In this document: piece by piece, positions 35,590 through 42,943 of the stretch
Numbering within the stretch: position 1 is the first letter of the stretch
Layout: the number at the start of each line of letters is the position of its first letter
Source: Streptomyces sp. NBC_01296
GTDB lineage: Bacteria > Actinomycetota > Actinomycetes > Streptomycetales > Streptomycetaceae
Assembly: GCF_035984415.1 (NCBI RefSeq)
Contig: NZ_CP130721.1
Location: 186,001-250,000 of the forward strand
Length of the DNA: 64,000 bases
Direction of reading: 5' to 3'
Position numbers and translations under genes: made by a program
The notes under the pieces: generated by a model
Seen by the model: only the letters and a program-made list of their open reading frames with translations
Database searches by the model: none
Told to the model about the DNA's origin: nothing

Positions 35590-35724
35590 GGCCAGCACCG
35601 TGCCGTGCGGGTCGAGCACGCGCGGGACCGTGAGGACGATCTTGCCGGTATGCCGTCCCGACGCCATGTGGCGGAACGCGCCGGGCGCCTCCCTCACGTC
35701 GTACGCGAGGTGTGGCAGGGGCTC
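35590..35724 (-). pseudogene. PKS enoylreductase-KR linker fragment
   Basis: Minus-strand frame of about 45 codons reading PLPHLAYDVREAPGAFRHMA..RHTGKIVLTVPRVLDP-GTVL. This is the pattern found at the end of a modular PKS enoylreductase running into the KR entry. None of the six modules in this window contains an ER domain, so the scrap comes from another PKS or from an ER-like medium-chain dehydrogenase. It ends where ISL3 sequence begins. Confidence 0.6.
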
Positions 35725-35727
35725 GAT

Positions 35728-35893
35728 CGCGATGATCGCCGCCGTGGCGACCGCGGGAGCCGGCCTCGACTGGTACAACGTCGCGGTCTTCGCCCTCGTC
35801 GCCCTGCTGAGCCCGCTCCTGCCCGCCTCGAAGGCGCCTCGGGAAGCACCGGAGGAGACGGCCGCCGAGCCCCGCGTCCTCGAGAACGCCTGA
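35728..35893 (+). pseudogene. Possible membrane-transporter C-terminal scrap
   Basis: Forward frame of about 55 codons with one hydrophobic segment (WYNVAVFALVALLSPLLP) followed by a charged, alanine-rich tail, resembling the last membrane helix and tail of an MFS protein. There is no upstream coding context or RBS. I cannot exclude that it is non-coding; it is listed because it ends cleanly at a stop and borders the other fragments. Confidence 0.3.
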
Positions 35894-35999
35894 CGCCCCG
35901 CGCATGGCGAATTCCATTCGCCGGAATGGCAAATGCGGGGTCGCAATTCTCGTATTTGTATGCCAGACTTTTTTCGTCGATTGATTGCAGGAGGTACGT

Positions 36000-36182
36000 A
36001 TGACTGACAAGTCGTTCGACGGTGGCATTGCTCAGGATGCCAAGGAGAAGTTCCGCGAGGCGCTGGAACGCAAGGCCCACGCCACGCGCGCCCGTACGGC
36101 CCACGAAGAGGGTCGCATCCGGGTTAAGAACATGAGCGGTTCGGCCGGGCAGAAGCGGTATTTCCGCAGGAAGACCGGCTGA
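36000..36182 (+). CDS. DUF5302-like small protein
   Basis: 60-residue basic protein with ATG 36000 five bases after a strong AGGAGG (35989-35994). The pattern KEKFREALERK followed by a hydrophilic linker and terminal RYFRRKTG matches the small DUF5302 proteins widespread in Streptomyces; function unknown. An AT-rich stretch and a small inverted repeat (35914-35929) lie upstream as a plausible promoter. It has its own terminator, so it appears to be a monocistronic gene unrelated to the clusters. Confidence 0.8.
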   Translation: MTDKSFDGGIAQDAKEKFREALERKAHATRARTAHEEGRIRVKNMSGSAGQKRYFRRKTG

Positions 36183-36196
36183 TCTCCACCCCCTGC

Positions 36197-36240
36197 GCCG
36201 CCGCGGCCATTCCACGAGAATGAGCCGCGGCGGCCTTTTT
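36197..36240 (+). terminator. Rho-independent terminator of the DUF5302-like gene
   Basis: Perfect 11-bp GC stem (36197-36207 with 36224-36234), 16-base loop, followed by CTTTTT. It begins 15 bases after the stop codon. Confidence 0.9.
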
Positions 36241-36492
36241 GTGTACGCGTGAATCTGGCCCGCCCGGCCTGCTGGAATTCTGCTTGATGGTGACTCGAAT
36301 GCCGGTGGGGTTCTGCTCGAAAAGAACTGGACGGTTTCCCTGTGGGCGGTGCATTCAAGCCACACTGGGAGTCCTGAGCGAGTGCTCCGTATCCGTTCCC
36401 GTGCGGAACCCGAGTCAAGCTGTAGCGCCGCGTCCCAGCCTGGAGTGTGCGGCACCGGCTGTTCCCGGTGCATCCGTGTCGAAAGGGCCCGA

Positions 36493-36855
36493 ATGAGCAT
36501 CGTCGAGGAACGACCGCTGGCGACCGAGCTCGCCCCTGCGCCCGCCTTCCGCGCCCCCTCGGTGCGCGTGGCCCCCGTACCGCAGTGCCCGGCGCAGCCA
36601 CCCGTGCGTACCGACGGCCCCCCGGCTCCCATCACCGCAGAACCCTCCCTGGCCCTGGCCATGGCCATGGCCTCGATCCGGATCTCCAGGGGCAACCCCA
36701 CCGCCGAGGAGACGGCCGCACTGGCCGTCCTCCTGACGGCCCGTCTGCGTCTGCTGCACGGGGCCCGTGAGTCCGAGGCCGCCGCCCCCCGCGTCCGCAG
36801 GCTCCCGCGCCCCGCCTGCCCGCAGTTCCGTGCCCCGGGCGCCTGGGCCTCGTGA
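36493..36855 (+). CDS. Acyl-CoA carboxylase epsilon-like subunit
   Basis: 120 residues. The central segment IRISRGNPTAEETAALAVLL is the hallmark of the small epsilon subunit that associates with acetyl-/propionyl-CoA carboxylases of actinomycetes, which make malonyl- and methylmalonyl-CoA. The proline/alanine-rich N-terminus (about 60 residues) is longer than usual, and an Arg/Pro-rich tail follows the motif. ATG 36493 is chosen because a purine-rich GAAAGGG precedes it; an upstream in-frame ATG at 36349 has no support. The alpha and beta subunits are not in this window. It could help supply PKS extender units, but that is inference. Confidence 0.72.
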   Translation: MSIVEERPLATELAPAPAFRAPSVRVAPVPQCPAQPPVRTDGPPAPITAEPSLALAMAMASIRISRGNPTAEETAALAVLLTARLRLLHGARESEAAAPRVRRLPRPACPQFRAPGAWAS

Positions 36856-36926
36856 CCCGGTACTGACGGCCCGCCGGGGGCGGAGCGGGCCCGGTCCGCG
36901 ACCAGGCCCGGCCCGGTCGACCCGCC

Positions 36927-36982
36927 GGGTCAGCCCGGCCCGGTCAGCCCGGCCCGGTCAGCCCGGCCCGGTCAGCCCGGCC
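36927..36982 (+). repeat. Four tandem copies of a 14-bp unit
   Basis: Unit CGGTCAGCCCGGCC repeated four times (the first copy differs at one base), ending three bases before the stop codon of the convergent TetR gene. Probably a slippage-generated spacer; no coding role is apparent. Confidence 0.85.
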
Positions 36983-36984
36983 GG

Positions 36985-37710
36985 TCACCCCCGCCCGGTC
37001 AGCGCGGCAACTCCGTCCAGGATCCGCTCCAGCCCGAAATCGAGCGGGTCGTCGCCGTGCGGGGCGAACGCCCCGCCCGCGACGGCCGCGGTCAGCGCCG
37101 GGAACCGCCCGCCGTGCCGTTCCAGTACCTGCACCGTCAGCCGGTCCCACTCCTCCCGGCCCTCCGCATCATCGTCCGTGCGCTGCTGCGCCAGATTGCG
37201 GATGTGCCCGATGACGAGCAGGAACACGTCGTGCTGCTGCGCGAAGGACAGTCCCGTCCCCGCCAGCGCGGCCAGGGCGGAGTCCAGCCACCCCAGCTGA
37301 CGGGGCCCCATGAGCTGGCGGCGCATCCCGGTGGCGGCCACCATCCACGGCCGGCGCCGGTACTGCTCCCAGCATGCGCGCGCCCACGCGTCCAGCTGCG
37401 GACGCCAACCCCCCGGCACGCCGGCGAGATCGGGAGCCGGCCCGAACGCCGCGTCGACCATCAGGTCGAGCAGCTCCGTCTTGCCCGGGACGTAGCGGTA
37501 CAGCGCCATGGTGGTCACGCCCAGGTGCGCGGCGACGCCCTGCATGGACAGCGCGTCCAGCCCCTGTGCATCGGCGATGCCGAGGGCGCTGTCCACGATG
37601 CGCTCGACGCTCAGTGAGGGCTTCGGGCCGCGCCTGGGCTGTCCCTGCTCGCCCCACAGCAGCGCCAGGCTGACCGCCGGATCGCGCTTCTCGTCCCTGC
37701 TCCTGGCCAT
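36985..37710 (-). CDS. TetR-family regulator, divergent from a hydrolase
   Basis: 241-residue DNA-binding repressor candidate. The N-terminal HTH region is clear: SVERIVDSALGIADAQGLDALSMQGVAAHLGV..ALYRYV, followed by a TetR C-terminal ligand domain with a Trp-rich helix (WARACWEQYRRRPW). The start at 37710 follows GAGGAG 11 bases upstream. It is transcribed away from the alpha/beta hydrolase with 112 bp between start codons, so it probably controls itself and that gene. The ligand is unknown. It is convergent with the carboxylase epsilon gene across the 14-bp repeat. Confidence 0.9.
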   Translation of the reverse strand: MARSRDEKRDPAVSLALLWGEQGQPRRGPKPSLSVERIVDSALGIADAQGLDALSMQGVAAHLGVTTMALYRYVPGKTELLDLMVDAAFGPAPDLAGVPGGWRPQLDAWARACWEQYRRRPWMVAATGMRRQLMGPRQLGWLDSALAALAGTGLSFAQQHDVFLLVIGHIRNLAQQRTDDDAEGREEWDRLTVQVLERHGGRFPALTAAVAGGAFAPHGDDPLDFGLERILDGVAALTGRG

Positions 37711-37822
37711 GCGGCCCCGCTCCTCGGATCGCTGCGAGCCCGACCTGGTTGACGGCACGCCCTGGAACTGTATATAACATAAACGAAATTGCTTATCGCG
37801 TACACAGTCACTGGGGGTCACC
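37711..37822. promoter_or_regulatory. Divergent TetR/hydrolase promoter region
   Basis: 112-bp intergenic segment with an unusually AT-rich core at about 37769-37800 (TGTATATAACATAAACG..TTGCTTATCG..TACACA). The ends TGTA and TACA form an imperfect inverted pair. It contains TATAAC- and TATAAC/ATA-like -10 candidates. A plausible TetR operator overlapping both promoters; the exact boundaries are not determined. Confidence 0.55.
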
Positions 37823-38899
37823 ATGCTCGTCACCGTCCTCGCCACCTCCGCCGCCCTCCTCGCCGCACCGGTCACCGGCCTGCTGGGCCACCGGGCCCTG
37901 CGTCGCGCTGGCAACGCCCGGCTCCTGCGTATCGAGGGCCCCCGCGGCATCGACGAACAGCGCTTCGTCCGGATCGGCGGCATCGAGCAGTGGATCTCGA
38001 TCCGCGGCGAGGACACGGCCAACCCGGTGGTGGTCGAGATCCACGGCGGCCCCGGCGCCTCCCACTCGATCTTCGCCACGCGCACCCGGTCCTGGGAGAA
38101 GCACTTCACGGTCGTGCGCTGGGACATGCGCGGCGCGGGCAAGACCTTCGGCCGCTCCGGCCCCGAGGGCCAGGGCGAGATGAGCTTCGCCCGGCTGTAC
38201 GAGGACGCCCTCGAGGTCACCCGGTACGCCCGCGAGCGGCTCGGTGCCGACCGGGTCGTCCTGGTCGCGAGCTCGCTCGGCAGCGTCTTCGGGCTGCGCC
38301 TGGCCCGCAGCCACCCCGAGCTGTACTCCGCCTACGTCGGCACCGACCAGAACATCCTGGACGCCGGCCGCGACACCTCCGTACACGAGGCGCTCCTGGC
38401 CCGGCTGCGCGCCGCCGGCAGGCACGAGGACGCCGCCGCGGTGGCGGGGATGAGCGGCGACCCGCACCGCCTGACCGCCGAGCAGCGGGCCACGTACGAC
38501 AGGCTGACCGTGGCCTCCGATCCCCTGACGCTCGACACCCTCAAGAAGGTCGTGCTGGGGTCGCTGTGGTTCTCGCCGCTGCACTCGCTGCGCGAGCTGG
38601 GGCAGTACTTCGCGGGCATGAAGTTCTCCGCGCAGCTCACCCCCGCCCTGGCCGCGTTCGACGACCGGGCCGACGGCACCCGCTTCGAGCTGCCGTTCTT
38701 CGTCTTCCAGGGCGACCGGGACGTCATCACCCCGGCCGGCCGCGCCAGGGCGTTCTTCGACGAGGTCGAGGCCCCGGCCAAGGAGTTCGCGCTGATCGAG
38801 GACGCGAGCCACTTCGCCTCGTTCCGCCACCCGGACCGGTTCCTGCACCTGATGCTGACCCGGGTCCGCCCGGTGCTGACCGAGGCCGTGCGGGCCTGA
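37823..38899 (+). CDS. Alpha/beta hydrolase, prolyl-aminopeptidase-like
   Basis: 358 residues. An N-terminal hydrophobic stretch (about residues 2-25) suggests a membrane anchor or signal. The HGGPG oxyanion-hole motif and the DMRGAGKTFG motif are those of proline iminopeptidase-like hydrolases. The nucleophile elbow reads ASSLGS rather than GxSxG. The acid and base are likely in FQGDRDV and DASHFASF. Substrate unknown. It is divergent from, and probably controlled by, the adjacent TetR protein. No link to the peptide cluster is evident. Confidence 0.85.
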   Translation: MLVTVLATSAALLAAPVTGLLGHRALRRAGNARLLRIEGPRGIDEQRFVRIGGIEQWISIRGEDTANPVVVEIHGGPGASHSIFATRTRSWEKHFTVVRWDMRGAGKTFGRSGPEGQGEMSFARLYEDALEVTRYARERLGADRVVLVASSLGSVFGLRLARSHPELYSAYVGTDQNILDAGRDTSVHEALLARLRAAGRHEDAAAVAGMSGDPHRLTAEQRATYDRLTVASDPLTLDTLKKVVLGSLWFSPLHSLRELGQYFAGMKFSAQLTPALAAFDDRADGTRFELPFFVFQGDRDVITPAGRARAFFDEVEAPAKEFALIEDASHFASFRHPDRFLHLMLTRVRPVLTEAVRA

Positions 38900-38946
38900 G
38901 CCGCCACCCCGTCGACCGGAGCCCGGCCGCCACCCGCCTCCACGGC

Positions 38947-39654
38947 CTACCAGGGCAGCGGAAGGCCGTCGCGGAAGAAGCCGCCGGTGGGCCCGGAGTC
39001 CGGGAGGGTGGCGGCCCAGACGATCCCCGCCGCCCCTTCCCGTACGGGACGGCCGCCCGGGCCGCCCATGTCGGTCGCGACCCAGCCGGGGCAGACGGAG
39101 TTCACCAGGATCCCGTCGCCGCGCAGCTCGGCCGAGAGCATGCGGGTGAGGGCGTTCAGGGCGGCCTTGGAGGCGGTGTAGGCAGGGGTTCCGCCGCCCA
39201 TGCTCGTCAAGGACGCGGCTTCGCTGCTGACATTGACGATCCGCCCGTGCCGGCCGGCCCGCAGCAGCGGGAGGAAGGCCTGCGCGGTGCGCCAGGGGCC
39301 GTAAAGGTTGGTGTCGGCGGCCTCGGCGACCACGTCGAGGTCGGCCGTCGTGGCGCGCTGCCAGGTGCCGTACGCGATGGCCGCATTGTTGACCAGGACG
39401 TCGAGCCGCCCGAAGCGATCGCGCGTCTCGCGCGCGGCCTGCTCGGCGCTCGCCCGGTCCCGTACGTCGAGGGCCACCGGGTGGACGTCACCTCCCCCGG
39501 CGCGGAGCTCCGCCGCGGCCTCCTCGGCAGCGGGCAGGGAACGAGCGGTCAGCAGGACGGTGTGCCCGAGCGCGCCGAGCTGTCGGCACACTTCCCGTCC
39601 GATGCCCCTGCTGCCGCCGGTGACCAGGGAGACGGTCCGCTCGCCACCCGTCAT
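38947..39654 (-). CDS. Short-chain dehydrogenase/reductase
   Basis: 235-residue classical SDR. The nucleotide-binding motif TGGSRGIG is at residues 12-19, NNAAIA follows, then the catalytic Ser in NVSSEAAS and YTASK. The Arg in TARS suggests NADPH preference. Substrate not predictable from sequence. It lies just upstream of the small LuxR-type gene in the reverse direction but is separated by 45 bp, and the LuxR gene is 5' to it, so the two may be cotranscribed. Confidence 0.9.
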   Translation of the reverse strand: MTGGERTVSLVTGGSRGIGREVCRQLGALGHTVLLTARSLPAAEEAAAELRAGGGDVHPVALDVRDRASAEQAARETRDRFGRLDVLVNNAAIAYGTWQRATTADLDVVAEAADTNLYGPWRTAQAFLPLLRAGRHGRIVNVSSEAASLTSMGGGTPAYTASKAALNALTRMLSAELRGDGILVNSVCPGWVATDMGGPGGRPVREGAAGIVWAATLPDSGPTGGFFRDGLPLPW

Positions 39655-39699
39655 GGCGCTCCTGCCTCTGTTCAGCCGTGCCTGTCTCTGTCCAGGGGG

Positions 39700-39936
39700 T
39701 CACAGTCCGAGGGAGATGGCCAGTCGGGTCAGTTCGGCGGTGCTGTTGATGCCCAGCTTGGCGCGGATGCGGCGGAGGTAGGCGTCGACGGTGTGCTTGG
39801 AGAGTCCCATGTGGCGGGCCGTCTGCAGGTAGGTGCGGCCGGCGGCGATGTGTCCCAGTGCCTCCTGCTCGCGCGGGGCGAGGGCGAGGGCGGCGGTCTC
39901 GGTCTCGGTCTGCGGGGTGGTGAGGGTGAGGCTCAT
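39700..39936 (-). CDS. Small LuxR-type HTH protein
   Basis: 78 residues consisting almost only of a GerE/LuxR helix-turn-helix: LAPREQEALGHIAAG..ARHMGLSKHTVDAYLRRIRAKLG, then STAELTRLAI. There is no receiver or ATPase domain, so any signal must come from another protein or from abundance. It could act as an orphan DNA-binding regulator of the neighbouring SDR. Encoded on the minus strand ahead of the SDR. Confidence 0.82.
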   Translation of the reverse strand: MSLTLTTPQTETETAALALAPREQEALGHIAAGRTYLQTARHMGLSKHTVDAYLRRIRAKLGINSTAELTRLAISLGL

Positions 39937-40070
39937 GGGATTTCCCTCCGACGGATCGGATCGGTCATCTCTGCTCGCGCCCTCGGAAGCAGGTGGACAT
40001 GTAGCTGAATGTCCGGTTTGTCCTGCTTAAAATCCTGCGCTCGCACCTTCACGACGGTGTCCGCCGACTG

Positions 40071-40709
40071 TCACAGGCGTGTGACGGGACCCGCCTGCAG
40101 TGCGGCGCCGAGCATCGCGCGGAGGAGGTCGGTCTCCGGGAGGAGCGCGGCCTCGATCCGGTCGTCGGTGCAGCCGGCCAGGGTGAGCTCCTGGATGCGC
40201 CGGAACAGCAGGCGGTCCGCTGCGGCGATCAGGGCGGCGGCGGCCCGGGGCGCGATGGCCGGGGCGTGGTCCGGAGCCGCGGCCGTCAGGGCTGCGGCGA
40301 GTGCTTCCTCCCGCTGGTCGTGCAATTCGCGCAGCCGGGCGGTGAGGGTGGGGCTGTCGGCGACCATGCGGGCGAAGGCGGGTCCGGTGAAGCCGACGAC
40401 GGGGCTGTGTTCCAGCAAGGCGGTGCGGAACGTCCGGCCCAGGGCGGTGAGCGGCTCTTCTCCGGGCCCGCGTTCGGCGACGGTCCGGGCCAGGCCCTCG
40501 GTGAACGCCTCGTGGTGGTCGAGGGCGAGGTCCTCCTTGCGGGGGAAGTAGTTGGTCACCGTCTTCTTCGCCACGCGTGCCGCGGCGGCGATCTCGGCGA
40601 TGGTGGTCTGCTCGAAGCCCTGCTCGATGAAGAGCCTGGTCGCGCAGTCGGAGATCAGCTGCCTGGTCTCCTGCTTCTTGGACTCACGGAGCCCCATCTC
40701 GGTAGCCAT
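40071..40709 (-). CDS. TetR-family regulator
   Basis: 212 residues. HTH region near residues 15-60: RQLISDCATRLFIEQGFEQTTIAEIAAAARVAKKTVTNYFPRKEDL. It faces the frameshifted DHFR-like gene across a 101-bp promoter region holding two copies of a 22-bp element, the expected arrangement for an autoregulated TetR/target pair. The C-terminal domain is alanine-rich and gives no ligand clue. Confidence 0.9.
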   Translation of the reverse strand: MATEMGLRESKKQETRQLISDCATRLFIEQGFEQTTIAEIAAAARVAKKTVTNYFPRKEDLALDHHEAFTEGLARTVAERGPGEEPLTALGRTFRTALLEHSPVVGFTGPAFARMVADSPTLTARLRELHDQREEALAAALTAAAPDHAPAIAPRAAAALIAAADRLLFRRIQELTLAGCTDDRIEAALLPETDLLRAMLGAALQAGPVTRL

Positions 40710-40718
40710 GGGAAAATC

Positions 40719-40792
40719 TTACATCCATGGCAAAATTATGCTTGACCGACCGAAGTGGCCAGGCGTAAAGTTACGTCCGTCGCAAAATTACC
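40719..40792. promoter_or_regulatory. Paired 22-bp direct repeats, likely TetR operators
   Basis: Two directly repeated elements, 40719-40740 and 40771-40792, match at about 17 of 22 positions. They share TTAC-TCC-T and GCAAAATTA blocks. They flank the space between the TetR start codon and the DHFR-like gene and are strikingly AT-rich for this genome. Centre spacing is 52 bp, about five helical turns. Confidence 0.7.
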
Positions 40793-40810
40793 CCCAGTGA
40801 ACGGAACTGG

Positions 40811-41414
40811 ATGCGCCAGCTCACCTACTTCGTCGGCGCCAGCATCGACGGCTTCATCGCCGCCCCTGACGGCGGCTTCGACTTCCTCATGGCGCACGTC
40901 ACCGAGGCCTACGTCCCGCACCCTGGCCGCCGAGTACGCGGACACCCTCCCGACCGCGGGCCGCGTCGCCCTCGGTGTCGCGGAGGACGTGCCCAACACC
41001 CGCTTCGACACCGTGCTCATGGGCCGCGCCACCTACGCCCCGGGCGTGCCCGCCGGTCTCACCAGCCCGTACGCCCACCTGCGGCAGATCGTGCTCTCCC
41101 GCTCGCTCACCCCCAGCCCGGACCCGGCCGTCGAGGTGACCGCCGAGGACCCGGTCGCCCTGGTCCGCAAGCTCAAGCAGGAGGACGGGCTCGGGATCTG
41201 GCTCTGCGGCGGCGCCGACCTGGCCGGCCAGCTGCTCCCGGAGATCGACGAGCTGATCGTCAAGCAGTACCCGGTCGTGGCCGGCAGCGGCATCCCGCTC
41301 TTCCGCGCCGACTTCTCGCCGCACACCTTCCGCCTCACGGACAGCCATGTGTTCGAGGACGGCAACCTCATCCTCACCTACACGAAAGCCACTTCCGACG
41401 GCAGCACCGACTGA
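40811..41414 (+). pseudogene. DHFR/RibD C-terminal-like reductase, frameshifted
   Basis: The N-terminus reads MRQLTYFVGASIDGFIAAPDGGFDFL in the frame starting at 40811. From about 40918 the homologous protein continues in another frame (TLAAEYADTLPT..RFDTVLMGRATY..IWLCGGADLAGQLLPEIDEL) to the stop at 41414. This family normally runs through without interruption, so there is a net +1 (or -2) shift around 40905-40920. It is either a genuine disruption or a sequencing error. If repaired, the product would be about 200 residues, a typical length. It is controlled from the TetR promoter region. Confidence 0.8.
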
Positions 41415-41429
41415 ACAGAGGACCCCGCC

Positions 41430-41801
41430 ATGCTCGTGATCACCCCCACCGCCGAGAACGTCACCGAGTCCCCGAACGCCCGTATGACCGGCCTGGCCGC
41501 TCCCAGCCGAGGGAGTACGGAACTCAGCACCTGGACCGTCGCGATGGAGGCCGGCCGGAGCGGCCCCGAGCACTCCGTCAGCCGCGAGCAGGTCTGGACG
41601 GTGACCTCCGGCGTCCTCGAGGTCACCTGCGGAGGCCGCACCGAGAAGATCGCCGCCGGCCAGACCCTCGTCCTGCCGCCGGAAGCGCTCCGTCAGGTCC
41701 ACGCCCCGCAGGCGGCCGAGGCCCACGTCGCCATGCGTGCGGACGGCGTGGTCTCCGTGCCCGGCACCGAGGGCACCCGCGTACTGCCCTGGGCCCGGTG
41801 A
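41430..41801 (+). CDS. Small cupin-domain protein
   Basis: 123-residue single-domain cupin. Motif 1 is degenerate: G-P-E-H-S-V-S-R-E-Q-V-W-T-V-T-S-G, with one His and a Glu visible; motif 2 lies around LPPEALRQVHAP. ATG 41430 follows AGAGGA. It is 15 bp after the frameshifted reductase, so they probably form one transcript. It may bind a metal or small ligand; the reaction is unknown. Confidence 0.75.
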   Translation: MLVITPTAENVTESPNARMTGLAAPSRGSTELSTWTVAMEAGRSGPEHSVSREQVWTVTSGVLEVTCGGRTEKIAAGQTLVLPPEALRQVHAPQAAEAHVAMRADGVVSVPGTEGTRVLPWAR

Positions 41802-41934
41802 CAGCCCGCCGCCGGACCGGCCCCTCGTGGCACATCCGTCGCCGGCGGGAGTGCTTGAGGAGCATTTGAAGGATGCTCGATCCGTGCCTCAGAGACTGTC
41901 CGTACCGAGTACGGACTCCCTGGAGGCTTGGATC

Positions 41935-42396
41935 ATGACCGTCGAGATGGTGTCCACTGCCGAACGTACGTTCCAGGGCCAGGAGTTCGCCGCCCTGTAC
42001 GCGGAGGCGCAGCAGTTCTACGCCCTCCAGATGCAGATCCTGGACGCGCACGACACCGAGCGCTGGGCGGGCACCTTCGCCGAGGACGCCGTCCTCGAAC
42101 TGCCTTCCCTGTCCGAGCCGGTGGCTGCCCGCGCCGGGCTCGCCCGCTACGAGCGCGCCGGCGCGGCCGCGCAACGGCGGTCCGGCAGCCCCCTCGGCCA
42201 CTGGGTCGGCATGCTCGACGTACAGCCCCGGGCGGACGGATCGCTGCACACCCGCTGCTCGGCCCTGGTGTACGCCACGCAGGCCGGAGGCAGCTCCAAG
42301 GTCCTGTACGTGTGTGTCATGGAGGACGTCCTGGTCCGCGACCGCGGCGAGTGGCGCATCGCGCACCGCAGGGTGATCCGCGACGACCTGGCCTGA
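41935..42396 (+). CDS. SnoaL/NTF2-like protein
   Basis: 153 residues with the cone-fold pattern of SnoaL-like proteins: an N-terminal helix (YAEAQQFYALQMQILDAHDTERWAGTFAEDAV) and a C-terminal sheet ending in GEWRIAHRRVIRDD. Such proteins act as cyclases, isomerases or ring-modifying accessory enzymes, and some are non-catalytic. ATG 41935 follows TGGAGG. It has its own strong downstream hairpin. No direct link with the PKS is visible. Confidence 0.8.
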   Translation: MTVEMVSTAERTFQGQEFAALYAEAQQFYALQMQILDAHDTERWAGTFAEDAVLELPSLSEPVAARAGLARYERAGAAAQRRSGSPLGHWVGMLDVQPRADGSLHTRCSALVYATQAGGSSKVLYVCVMEDVLVRDRGEWRIAHRRVIRDDLA

Positions 42397-42422
42397 GCCA
42401 CCGGCGTGACACGGCGTTGAGA

Positions 42423-42466
42423 GGCCACCGCCGGCCGGTGCTCCCGGGCACCGGCCGGCGGTGGCC
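42423..42466. terminator. Bidirectional hairpin terminator
   Basis: Perfect 19-bp stem (42423-42441 with 42448-42466), 6-base loop, in the gap between the forward SnoaL-like gene and the reverse ABC-domain gene. Confidence 0.85.
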
Positions 42467-42540
42467 CTGCTGCGCCCATGGCTGCGCCCCTGCTGCGCTC
42501 ATGCGCGGCCGGCGGGGCCGCGACGCTCCCCGCCCGGATC

Positions 42541-42888
42541 TCAGGTCAGGCTGGTGAACGCGGCGAAGACGTCGTCGAGTTCGTGCGTGTGCACGGTGAG
42601 CGACTCCGAGGTGATCGCCGCCGCGTCGAGGATCGCGAGCACGGTCCGCAGGGTCTCGATGCCGGCGTCGGCGGGGATCTGGAGGGTGAGCGTCGCCGGG
42701 TCGCTCCACGCCTCCCCGAGGCCCGGGCCGGATCCGGCGCCGAACGCGGCGGCGGCACGTTCGAGCGCGATCGCATCGGCGAACCGCAGGCGGACGAGTC
42801 CGTCGGGCGGACCGTTCCGGGGCGGGTCGCAGGGGGGCGGTCCGGCGGGGGGCGGGACCACCGTGAGCTCCCGAGGTGTGCGCGTCAC
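42541..42888 (-). CDS. Orphan C-terminal domain of a DrrA-type ABC ATPase
   Basis: 115 residues from a GTG start at 42888, with GGAGGG about 9 bases upstream. The last 60 residues (TLTLQIPADAGIETLRTVLAILD..LTVHTHELDDVFAAFT) match the C-terminal accessory domain of daunorubicin-resistance-type ABC ATPases. Walker A, signature and Walker B motifs are all absent. It is either a remnant of an exporter gene or a stand-alone domain. It lies 55 bp downstream of argB on the same strand and could be cotranscribed. Confidence 0.6.
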   Translation of the reverse strand: MTRTPRELTVVPPPAGPPPCDPPRNGPPDGLVRLRFADAIALERAAAAFGAGSGPGLGEAWSDPATLTLQIPADAGIETLRTVLAILDAAAITSESLTVHTHELDDVFAAFTSLT

Positions 42889-42943
42889 CGGCGGTGCCCT
42901 CCCCTTCGCGCGAGTGCCCTCGTTCGCTGTCGCTGCTGATCGC

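Noticed and set aside
35519..35727. Forward frame upstream of the membrane-protein scrap as a full gene
   Set aside because: The upstream part is antisense to the ISL3 and PKS fragments and has no domain pattern.
36927..36982. Short tandem repeats considered as a CRISPR array
   Set aside because: Units are contiguous 14-mers with no spacers; simple slippage repeat.
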